40,217 bases of DNA from an uncultured Opitutales bacterium. Its GTDB lineage: Bacteria > Verrucomicrobiota > Verrucomicrobiia > Opitutales > Intestinicryptomonadaceae. Positions 1 through 7,151 of the stretch are shown in pieces; the first letter of the stretch is position 1, and every line of letters begins with the position of its first letter. The notes under the pieces are model-generated. The model saw only the letters and a program-made list of their open reading frames with translations, was not told where the DNA came from and made no database searches. A program made the translations under genes and the position numbers. The stretch covers positions 1-40,217 of the forward strand of contig URAJ01000020.1 of NCBI GenBank assembly GCA_900545715.1. The letters run 5' to 3'.

Positions 1-2
1 CG

Positions 3-731
3 TGCGGCGGAAGGCCGTCGGCAATGCGGGCGTTTGGAATGGTGGCGATTGTATGGCTCGCGTCGCTTTTGGGCAGGGGGGCGAAGCCGATAGACTCTCT
101 GGTTTTGGCCGCGATAATATCGCTTGCAATATTTCCAAGCGACATTTCCGACGCCGGGTTTTCCCTCTCGTACTGCGTTGCGGCCTCGATATTCGTCTAT
201 TCGCTTCCGCTCTTTGAATTTCTTTCTTCGAGATTTGCGCCGCGGACTCTATACGGCGGATTCATTACCTCGCTATACTCTAAATCCCGCCGCCGCCTGT
301 TTGACTTTGCAGTCGGGGGCGTTTGCATTTCCTTCGGGTGCGCGGTTGCAGCGTTTCCGCTTACGGCGCACTATTTCGGATATGCGTCTTTAATATCGGC
401 CCTCTATTCGCCCCTGTTTGTATTCGGGGCGGGGATTGCTGTGAGCCTCGGTTTTGCGGGGTTCTTCCTGCCGGACGCAATCGCCCAGTGGCTGAACGCG
501 GCGGCGTGTGCTGTTGTGAAAGTTATGGGCGAAGGCGCCGTAGGGCTCGATTCGTCCGCGGACGTGTCGGTCGATTTTGCCGTTAAAAGCGGTTTGGCGG
601 CGGCGATAGCCGCTTTGGGATTTCTATTTGTCTCCGACATCTGCGGCAGATTCGGCCGCCGAAAAATCGCTTTCCTGCTTGCGCCCGCTTCAATGGCGCT
701 CTTAATTGCAATATATAAAATCGCGTCTTAA
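3..731 (+). CDS. comEC: ComEC/Rec2-type competence membrane protein, 3' part only
   Basis: The reading frame is open from the left edge of the window, so the 5' end lies outside; the first in-frame ATG at 24 is probably internal. The visible part (about 240 residues) is very hydrophobic with several membrane segments. It carries the ComEC-type stretch PSAMRAFGM near the edge and DAGFSLSY near residue 50, which match the family's conserved RA and D(V/A)GFQLSF motifs. ComEC forms the inner-membrane channel that takes up single-stranded DNA in transformation. The protein ends soon after the membrane region, so no C-terminal metallo-beta-lactamase domain is present; many ComEC proteins have one, but shorter forms exist. 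tilS starts one base after the stop, suggesting one transcript. The family call rests on a partial sequence. Confidence 0.72.
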   Translation, partial: CGGRPSAMRAFGMVAIVWLASLLGRGAKPIDSLVLAAIISLAIFPSDISDAGFSLSYCVAASIFVYSLPLFEFLSSRFAPRTLYGGFITSLYSKSRRRLFDFAVGGVCISFGCAVAAFPLTAHYFGYASLISALYSPLFVFGAGIAVSLGFAGFFLPDAIAQWLNAAACAVVKVMGEGAVGLDSSADVSVDFAVKSGLAAAIAALGFLFVSDICGRFGRRKIAFLLAPASMALLIAIYKIAS

Positions 732-732
732 A

Positions 733-2172
733 ATGCAAAAAAACATAAGATTTAAAATTCCAAAAAATGCGCTCGAAAAATCCGCTGCTAAGGAGGTGGT
801 CAGGATTGCCGAAAGCGGCGGAAAGATAGGCGTGGCGTGCTCCGGCGGGGCGGACTCGGTATGCGCCTTGATGTGGGTGGCGGGCGTATTCTCAAATAAT
901 AAAAAGAATGTGTACGTGTTGCATTTCAACCACCGCGAGCGCGCGGCGGCCGATTCCGACGCGGAATTTGTCGGGGCCGTCGCAAAGGCGCTTGGCGCGA
1001 ATTTTATCCTGGGGAAAGCCGCAACGCCGCCGAAAAAAATCACTGAGGATTCGCTTAGAAGGCTCAGGCTTGGGTTTGTCGCAGAGCAGTCCGCGGAGCT
1101 TGGGTTGTCGGCCGTAGTGCAGGGGCACAATTCCGGGGACGTCGCCGAAACTTTGGTAATGCGCCTTATGCGCGGCTCGGGGGCTGCGGGAATGTCGGCG
1201 CCGAGGCCTGTATCGCATTTTCGCGGGGCGGTTCTCGTTAGGCCGCTTTTGCGACTTTCCAAAACCGATATAAAAAATCTTTTAAGAGACGCGAAAATTG
1301 ATTGGAGGGAGGACGAGACAAACGCGTCCGCCGATTTCCTTCGCAACAGGCTGCGCGACGAGATTATTCCGGCAATCGACTCCTTGTGCGCGGGTGGGTT
1401 TTCAAGCTCGGCTTTGCGCTCGCGAGCGCAATTTCAGGAGGATTCCGATTTTATCGAAAAAGTTTTCGAGAGGGCGCTTGCCGAGGCGAATCCAAACCTC
1501 GAAGTTTCGCCTTCGCATTTGCCCCCGAAAGTTTTGAGATTGCCCGCCGCCCTTGCGCGCGAGAGCGCAATATTGAGGCGCGCGGCCACGAAGCTACTTG
1601 CGCTAAATTCGCTCGCCGCAGAGGTCAGGGCTGGGTGTGTTGACGCATTTGTATCGGACGCCGCGGAGGGCGGATTTGCGCGGGCGAGCGTAGGCATGGG
1701 CTTGGAGATGTTTTTTTCTGAGGGCGAGCTTAGAATAGAGAGTGCGCGGGAGGCTTCAGAGTGGAGTGTGGTTTTGAAGTCCGGGAAAAACAGGCTTCCG
1801 AACGGCGGAATGCTGAGGGTCGAAAAAATTTCGCTTACCCGCGCGCGCTTTGAGTCGATAAAAAACGGAGAGAATGACGACAATGTAAGGGCGTACATAG
1901 ATTTGTCCGCCACCGGTGGGCTTGTGGACGGAGCGCTCGTGGCGCGCACCCGCCGCCCCGGCGACTGCTATGCCCCGCTCGGTTCGCGTTCTCCAAAAAA
2001 ACTAAAAGATATGTTTAACGCCAAAAAAATACCGATATGGAAACGAAAGGAGGCTTTCGTTGTCTGTAATGCGGGGGACAATATACTTTGGAGCCCCGGA
2101 TTACCGCCGTCCGAACTGTTCAAGGTGGAAAATTCCCGCTCAGTAATTGAATTGACGTTCGAAAATTTTTAA
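733..2172 (+). CDS. tilS: tRNA(Ile)-lysidine synthase TilS
   Basis: TilS attaches lysine to C34 of the tRNA-Ile with a CAU anticodon, so that it reads AUA and is charged with isoleucine. The PP-loop ATPase motif SGGADS lies at residues 37-42, followed by the family's HFNHRER stretch. The C-terminal substrate-binding domain is recognisable from RRPGDCYAPLG, LKDMFNAKKIP and the region ending ILWSPGLPPSE. At 479 residues it matches full-length two-domain TilS. I chose ATG 733, one base after the comEC stop; an upstream in-frame ATG at 706 would overlap comEC and has no better ribosome binding site. ftsH follows 24 bases later, and a tilS-ftsH neighbourhood is common across bacteria. Confidence 0.95.
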   Translation: MQKNIRFKIPKNALEKSAAKEVVRIAESGGKIGVACSGGADSVCALMWVAGVFSNNKKNVYVLHFNHRERAAADSDAEFVGAVAKALGANFILGKAATPPKKITEDSLRRLRLGFVAEQSAELGLSAVVQGHNSGDVAETLVMRLMRGSGAAGMSAPRPVSHFRGAVLVRPLLRLSKTDIKNLLRDAKIDWREDETNASADFLRNRLRDEIIPAIDSLCAGGFSSSALRSRAQFQEDSDFIEKVFERALAEANPNLEVSPSHLPPKVLRLPAALARESAILRRAATKLLALNSLAAEVRAGCVDAFVSDAAEGGFARASVGMGLEMFFSEGELRIESAREASEWSVVLKSGKNRLPNGGMLRVEKISLTRARFESIKNGENDDNVRAYIDLSATGGLVDGALVARTRRPGDCYAPLGSRSPKKLKDMFNAKKIPIWKRKEAFVVCNAGDNILWSPGLPPSELFKVENSRSVIELTFENF

Positions 2173-2196
2173 AATTTAATCACTTCCCTGTATCAA

Positions 2197-4212
2197 ATGG
2201 AGAAGAAGGAAAAAAATACTTTTGGAAAGATACCAAACAGGCCGTACTTTGTTTGGATTGTGATTGTGTGCGCAATAATTATGCTGGTGTCGTTGCCGCG
2301 CGGCGGCGCCGGAAAGATACAAACGCTCGATACAAAGCAGTTGATGACTGCGGTTCAAAACGACTCGCTGCTGGAAATTTCCATTCGCAACGACCCCTCC
2401 GCCGGGAAGGACTGGTACGTTGTGGAGGGCAAGATGAAAAATCCCGTCTATAGCCTTGAAGACGCCCCGAAAGACGCCCCGCGCGCCCTCGAATTCGTGT
2501 TTTCCGGCAGGATAACCGACGAGATGTACAAGCGCCTGACCTACCCGACTGCGCCGTGGGAAGTTAAGGAAGTCCCCTCCAATACTTTTTGGGGGAACTT
2601 GGTGTCGAGCGTGCTGCCGTTCTTAATAATAGTGGGCGTGCTTTATTTTCTGTTTACGCGCCAAATGAGGGCCACCGGCAGAAGCGCGATGAGCTTCGGA
2701 AAGAGCAGGGCGCGCCTGCTTACTCCCGACAAGGATAGGGTGACTTTTAAGGACGTGGCGGGCTGCGACGAATCGAAGGAGGAGGTTTCGGAAGTCGTTG
2801 AATTTTTGAAAAACCCGAAGCGTTTTAGCGACATAGGCGCAAGGATACCGAAGGGAATTTTGATGGTGGGTCCTCCCGGAACGGGAAAGACGCTGTTGGC
2901 GAGAGCTGTTGCGGGGGAAGCAGACGTCCCGTTTTATTCGATTAGCGGCTCCGACTTTGTCGAGATGTTTGTCGGTGTCGGAGCGGCGCGAGTGCGCGAC
3001 ATGTTCGAGCAAGCCCGCAAGACGGCTCCGTGCCTCGTTTTCATCGACGAAATCGACGCGGTCGGGCGCCAGAGGGGCGCAGGCATGGGCGGCGGCCACG
3101 ATGAAAGGGAGCAGACCCTCAATTCGCTGCTCGTCGAGATGGACGGTTTCGACGCACACAGCGGAGTTATAATAATTGCCGCAACAAACCGCCCCGACGT
3201 GCTCGACAGCGCGCTTTTGCGGCCCGGGCGCTTCGACAGGCAGGTGGTCATTGACCTTCCTGACGTCAAGGGCAGGGAGGAAATTCTCAAAATCCACGCG
3301 GCAAAAATAAAACTCGATCCTTCTGTCGATTTGGAAACTGTCGCCAAGATAACTCCCGGCTGTTCCGGGGCGGATTTGGCGAATCTGCTCAACGAGGGCG
3401 CGATAATAGCGGCGCGGCGCAACGAGTCGCTTGTCACTATGGCGGACATAGACGAGGCGCGCGACAAAGTGTTTTTTGGAAGGGAACGCCGCAAGCTCAT
3501 GGATTCCGACGAGAAAAAACTCACCGCATACCACGAGGCTGGCCACGCTCTAATCCAAGCCGTGATAGACGACGGGCGTTTGCCGATACATAAGGTGACG
3601 ATAATTCCGCGCGGGCAAAGCCTGGGATCGACAATGTTTGTGCCTTCGCGCGACATCCGCACGGAATCGAAAAAGTCGCTGCTCAACCATATATGCACGA
3701 GCCTCGGCGGGCGAGTCGCGGAAGAGATAGTGTTTACCGACATAACAAACGGCGCTGCCGGCGATATAAAGCAGGCTACAAAAATAGCCCGTAAGATGGT
3801 TTGCGATTGGGGCATGGGCGAGATTGGCCCGATAGCCCTCGGCGAAAATCAAGACCATATATTCCTCGGCAAGGAGATTGCGCGCGACGAACATTTTAGC
3901 GAGAAGACCGCCCAGCTTGTCGATGACGAGATAAAGGCTATTGTTGACGGCCAGCTCGACCGCGCGAGAAAAATAGTTTCCGAAAACCGCGATAAACTCG
4001 ATATAATTGCGAACGAACTACTCATTCGCGAAACGATAGACGGCGCAGACGTGTATAAAATCGTGCGCGGCGAATTTACGCCGACACCTGCTCCCGAAAA
4101 GACTGACGGCAAAACGGCGGCAGAGATATCCGAAGAGGAAAAAATAGAACAGGAAAAGCACGACGACGGCGACGAGGGAATTATCGCGCCTCCACTCCCA
4201 GACAACGGGTAA
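2197..4212 (+). CDS. ftsH: ATP-dependent zinc metalloprotease FtsH
   Basis: Membrane-anchored AAA+ protease that extracts and degrades misfolded membrane proteins and some regulators, acting as a hexamer in the inner membrane. There are two membrane segments (about residues 17-33 and 134-154) around a periplasmic domain of about 100 residues. Then come Walker A GPPGTGKT (225-232), Walker B VFIDEID (281-287), the second region of homology with RPGRFDRQ (342-349), and the zinc site HEAGH (446-450) with the probable third ligand Asp523 in AAGDIKQAT. The 671-residue length is normal. The last 45 residues are acidic and low in complexity, as is usual for FtsH tails. No Shine-Dalgarno sequence is obvious before ATG 2197. 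It follows tilS and probably ends the operon. Confidence 0.97.
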   Translation: MEKKEKNTFGKIPNRPYFVWIVIVCAIIMLVSLPRGGAGKIQTLDTKQLMTAVQNDSLLEISIRNDPSAGKDWYVVEGKMKNPVYSLEDAPKDAPRALEFVFSGRITDEMYKRLTYPTAPWEVKEVPSNTFWGNLVSSVLPFLIIVGVLYFLFTRQMRATGRSAMSFGKSRARLLTPDKDRVTFKDVAGCDESKEEVSEVVEFLKNPKRFSDIGARIPKGILMVGPPGTGKTLLARAVAGEADVPFYSISGSDFVEMFVGVGAARVRDMFEQARKTAPCLVFIDEIDAVGRQRGAGMGGGHDEREQTLNSLLVEMDGFDAHSGVIIIAATNRPDVLDSALLRPGRFDRQVVIDLPDVKGREEILKIHAAKIKLDPSVDLETVAKITPGCSGADLANLLNEGAIIAARRNESLVTMADIDEARDKVFFGRERRKLMDSDEKKLTAYHEAGHALIQAVIDDGRLPIHKVTIIPRGQSLGSTMFVPSRDIRTESKKSLLNHICTSLGGRVAEEIVFTDITNGAAGDIKQATKIARKMVCDWGMGEIGPIALGENQDHIFLGKEIARDEHFSEKTAQLVDDEIKAIVDGQLDRARKIVSENRDKLDIIANELLIRETIDGADVYKIVRGEFTPTPAPEKTDGKTAAEISEEEKIEQEKHDDGDEGIIAPPLPDNG

Positions 4213-4270
4213 TTTTTGCGACAAGCTTTTGTGTAGGAAATTTTTTGCACTAAACTTTTGTTGCAGAAAT

Positions 4271-4396
4271 TAAAATCGCAAGGGCCGGAGGATTTACTTG
4301 TGTTCTAAGCCAGAGCGCAGAAGAAAAGTTATCCGGCTAACCTTCGCTTAAATATGTAAGAAAAAACCCTGCCTTTTTAGGTAGGGCTTTTTTTTT
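4271..4396 (+). ncRNA. Candidate small RNA or structured ftsH 3' UTR
   Basis: A good -10-like TAAAAT (4271-4276) precedes a GC-rich segment that can close a 7-bp stem, 4283-4289 with 4332-4338 (GCCGGA/TCCGGC plus one G-U). Shorter inner pairings are 4296-4299 with 4326-4329 and 4303-4306 with 4319-4322. An intrinsic terminator follows at 4367-4396. A transcript of roughly 110 nt from about 4283 to 4395 would fit. The weak point is the -35: the best match, TTGCAC at 4245, sits 20 bases upstream. It could equally be the 3' UTR of ftsH. I recognise no known RNA family. Confidence 0.3.
4367..4396 (+). terminator. Intrinsic terminator after ftsH
   Basis: Stem CCCTGCCT (4367-4374) pairs with AGGTAGGG (4379-4386) with one G-U, loop TTTT, followed by C and a run of nine T. 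A preceding A-run (4361-4366) allows weak activity on the other strand. Confidence 0.85.
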
Positions 4397-4436
4397 AATA
4401 GCTATATATTAAAAAAAACGGGTTAGATATTATTAG

Positions 4437-4465
4437 TTGACTATATCCTAAAAAAGCCTCAAATT
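4437..4465 (+). promoter_or_regulatory. Putative promoter of the PEP-CTERM gene
   Basis: TTGACT (4437-4442), a 17-base spacer, then CAAATT (4460-4465). The -35 is good and the -10 weak (3 of 6, but keeping A2 and T6). An initiation site 7 bases further on coincides with the ATG at 4472, which would give a leaderless mRNA. Confidence 0.4.
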
Positions 4466-4506
4466 TTCCGCATGAATATGGGCAAGGTATAATTTTCATA
4501 CTGTCA

Positions 4507-5481
4507 ATGGCGGCGGCGATTGGAACGCAAGCTGCCAACTATCTATTTACCGCGCAAAATTCGTACGACGTTTTTGACGAGTCCAACTGGGTTGTGGTGA
4601 CAGAGCCTTCGTTTAGCATATGGACCCTGCCGCATAGCTATGCGGAAGGCGCGTACTCTCCGGCGACGGCGCCTGTCGCGGGGAATACAATTGGGTTCGT
4701 CCGCTATTCTTTGGGAGATAGTGCAGCAGTTGATGGTCCGGGGCAGATGGTTATAAGTTCTTCTTTGCAAGTCGCAGGGTTTATCGACAGGTCAAGTAGG
4801 AGTTCTACCATATATCTCGGTGGGGCAGGCAAGGAAAACGAAGATATGAACTTTGAAATAAGTGGAAATCTCGAAATCGGCTATTCGAATACACAGAGCT
4901 TTGTTGTTTCTGCCGACGCCTCCCAGAAAACCTTTAATATGTCAATAGGCGATTTGTTATACCTTGCTAACGGAACATATAATTTCGGCTCAAAAGACAG
5001 ATACTTGGATACTTTTACTTTAAAAAGGGGACAGCTGCTTTTCAATGGAGTGAATGTAAACACTTATGTAAATCAGATGACAGTTGAAGCCGATTTCAAT
5101 TTAGACCAACATAATGCGACGTCTTTATTGAACAAGTGGACAATCTATGCTCCCGATACTATAAACTCTGAGACCGCATTTGTGACGATAGGCGGCAAGC
5201 TTTCAAAGGCGGAAGAGCAGCTGATATATATCGACTTCTCAAATGTAGAACTGCTCGAGAATACAGAATATGCGTTAATATCAGCCGCTTCGACAAGCGG
5301 ATTTGACTTTGACAATCCCGAAGGAGACTTCGAAATATCGGGGCTCGATATTGATTTTGATTTGGCTTGGACTGACAATACTTTATACCTCACGACAGTT
5401 CCGGAGCCGCAGCTTGCTTCGTTTGCGGCGGCGCTCTTGGGCGCGGTTGCAGTAGCGGTTGCCCGCAGAAAATTCCGTTAA
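4507..5481 (+). CDS. PEP-CTERM sorting-domain protein, 5' end probably frameshifted
   Basis: Exported protein of 324 residues as read from ATG 4507. The C-terminus (residues 298-324) is a classic PEP-CTERM signal: VPEP, a hydrophobic stretch of about 18 residues, then RRKFR. Such proteins are exported and then processed by an exosortase, which is not in the window. The middle is rich in beta-strand-like repeats (Asn, Thr, Ser, Gly) with no enzyme motif I recognise. ATG 4507 would leave almost no signal peptide. The same frame is open upstream (from 4441) and encodes GIIFILSMAAAIGTQAA, a good signal-peptide core, but without an ATG. An ATG at 4472 (MNMGK) lies one base out of frame and stops at 4490. 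One extra base near 4484-4488 would join them into a normal signal peptide. Confidence 0.8.
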   Translation: MAAAIGTQAANYLFTAQNSYDVFDESNWVVVTEPSFSIWTLPHSYAEGAYSPATAPVAGNTIGFVRYSLGDSAAVDGPGQMVISSSLQVAGFIDRSSRSSTIYLGGAGKENEDMNFEISGNLEIGYSNTQSFVVSADASQKTFNMSIGDLLYLANGTYNFGSKDRYLDTFTLKRGQLLFNGVNVNTYVNQMTVEADFNLDQHNATSLLNKWTIYAPDTINSETAFVTIGGKLSKAEEQLIYIDFSNVELLENTEYALISAASTSGFDFDNPEGDFEISGLDIDFDLAWTDNTLYLTTVPEPQLASFAAALLGAVAVAVARRKFR

Positions 5482-5500
5482 TTTTGCGTTTATATTTCGG

Positions 5501-5534
5501 CGCCGCAAAAGTATATTTTTTGCGGCGTTTTTTT
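5501..5534 (+). terminator. Intrinsic terminator after the PEP-CTERM gene
   Basis: Perfect 10-bp stem CGCCGCAAAA (5501-5510) with TTTTGCGGCG (5518-5527), loop GTATATT, followed by seven T. Confidence 0.9.
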
Positions 5535-5745
5535 GCGCGTTAAATCTATTCCAGTTTTTGCATAGCTATCTTAACGCGCACCGATATATTTTTCTATTCC
5601 CTCTCTAATAAGATATAAATGTAGTTCTTTGCAGAAATGCGGACGTACATTTTAAAATAGAAGGCGGCGGATGCTCTCTTTTCGAGGATGAAAGGGGGAA
5701 AACCGGCGGAGGATTCTATGCGGCAAAATAAAACTTAATTTTGGA

Positions 5746-5774
5746 TTGATTGTAAGCGCAGGGAAAAGTAATAA
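5746..5774 (+). promoter_or_regulatory. Putative promoter of the GH16 gene
   Basis: TTGATT (5746-5751), a 17-base spacer, TAATAA (5769-5774). The gene's ATG begins 7 bases after the -10, which would make the mRNA leaderless; there is no Shine-Dalgarno sequence before the ATG. Confidence 0.5.
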
Positions 5775-5780
5775 GGTTTT

Positions 5781-6650
5781 ATGAAATACATTTTTTTATT
5801 TTCCGTGTTTTTTAGTTTTTTACCTTTTGCTGTTTCGTCGGAAAAAGAGGGGGAACTCGTGTTCTCGGACGAATTTTCAGAGGACGGCGCGCCCAATTCC
5901 GAGAAATGGTATTTTGAACATGGTTTTGTCCGCAATATGGAGCTGCAATGGTACACTCCAAAGAACACCTATTGCAAAGGCGGATTTCTCGTAATAGAGG
6001 CGCGCAAGGAGAAGGTAAAAAATCCGCAGTTCGGCAGGGAACCGAAAGACTACTGGGCTTACGGTAGAGAGTATGCAGAGTACACGTCGTCTTCTATTGT
6101 GACAAAAAATAGTTTCGACTTTAAAAAAGGCAGGCTCGAAGTGCGCGCGCGCATACCTTTCGGGAAGGGCGCATGGCCGGCAATTTGGCTTCTTGGCGAA
6201 AATATTCGCGACAAGTCCAATTTTATCCCGTGGCCGGCTTGCGGAGAAATAGATGTAATGGAGTTTTACAGAATAGGGGGCGTGCCCAATATTTTGGCAA
6301 ACTTTGCGTGGGAGGGTTCCAATAACGGGTCTTTTTGGAACGACAAAAAAATACCCGTTTCGCACTTCCTCAAAAAAGATCCGGATTGGTTTGCCAATTT
6401 CCATGTATGGAGAATGGACTGGGACGAAAAATCGTACAGAATTTACCTCGACGGAGAGCTTCTAAATGAAATGCCGCTCGACAAATCCATAAATGCCGGA
6501 AAGCATAAGGGCACAAATCCGTTTTTGAAATCAAAATTCCTTTTGTTGAATCTGGCGATAGGCAATCCGAAAGAAGGCAAGGGGCCTGTTGATGACAATG
6601 CAATGCCTATGAGATACGAAATCGACTACGTGCGCGTCTATAAGTTTTAA
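5781..6650 (+). CDS. Secreted glycoside hydrolase family 16 (beta-glucanase/laminarinase type)
   Basis: A 289-residue enzyme with a signal peptide at residues 1-20 (hydrophobic core then FAVSS). The GH16 catalytic motif EIDVME is at 156-161: Glu156 nucleophile, Asp158 assisting, Glu161 acid/base. The preceding KGAWPAIWLL and the following WHVWRMDWDE-type strand (VWRMDWDE) are also typical, and the protein ends IDYVRVYKF like many bacterial laminarinases. It should hydrolyse beta-1,3 or mixed-linkage beta-glucans, or a related galactan, outside the cytoplasm; the exact substrate cannot be read from the motif. No accessory binding module is present. It stands alone, with a terminator upstream and a 500-base gap downstream. 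Confidence 0.92.
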   Translation: MKYIFLFSVFFSFLPFAVSSEKEGELVFSDEFSEDGAPNSEKWYFEHGFVRNMELQWYTPKNTYCKGGFLVIEARKEKVKNPQFGREPKDYWAYGREYAEYTSSSIVTKNSFDFKKGRLEVRARIPFGKGAWPAIWLLGENIRDKSNFIPWPACGEIDVMEFYRIGGVPNILANFAWEGSNNGSFWNDKKIPVSHFLKKDPDWFANFHVWRMDWDEKSYRIYLDGELLNEMPLDKSINAGKHKGTNPFLKSKFLLLNLAIGNPKEGKGPVDDNAMPMRYEIDYVRVYKF

Positions 6651-7151
6651 TACGCGCCGATAACGCCTCATTTTGATTTTTCAGGCCGGCGGTTTTGACT
6701 CAAAAACTAAGGGGGCGCAGGCAAAATTGCAGAGTATATTCTGCTTTTTGTAGCGTCTTTTTTTTCGTTTTGGCTCGGTGAAAGCCTTGTGTTTTAAAAG
6801 AGGTTGCGGATATTTTTTTGCTGAATTTTAACCCTTTGCCATTGTGTGGGTTTTATTTCCGCCATATCCATAAACAATGTAGCGCGGAAATAATCCAGAT
6901 TTTTGGGAACGAAAATTTCCTCCGAAGTTTGTGGGGATTTTCATAGGCTATAATGGTAATTTGCAAAAATATCTTGCGTTTGGGAAGTCCCCGTAGAACT
7001 ATGCAAACATTTCGCGCGCAGAGCGCTGAAATGCCGTGTGGGAACGGACTCTAAGACAAGTGTGGAGCTTGCTGCAAAAAGAAAAGGGCATTCGCAAAGC
7101 AATGGCGGCGCGGGGAAAAGAAACGGGCGGTAAAATCTCCCCGAAAATAAA
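6651..7151. other. 500-base intergenic region with a possible structured RNA
   Basis: No supported protein gene. A perfect TATAAT lies at 6949-6954, with a poor -35. Downstream is a strong hairpin: CATTTC and GCGC (7008-7017) pair with GCGC and GAAATG (7023-7033, one bulged T). This is enclosed by 6986-6990 with 7046-7050 and possibly by 6974-6978 with 7093-7097. This nested rod could be a non-coding RNA, but I see no clear terminator and cannot name a family. Confidence 0.3.

Larger units (their letters stand above)
5482..5780. other. Intergenic region between PEP-CTERM and GH16 genes
   Basis: Besides the terminator at 5501-5534 it holds a perfect 9-bp inverted repeat, GCGCGTTAA (5535-5543) and TTAACGCGC (5571-5579), with a 27-base loop and no T-run. 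It also holds an SD-like GGAGG before an ATG at 5718 that stops after six codons, and the putative GH16 promoter. No gene is convincing. Confidence 0.6.

Noticed and set aside
2623..3546. 307-codon open frame antisense to ftsH
   Set aside because: Lies wholly within ftsH, has no family motifs, and is explained by the codon bias of the + strand gene.
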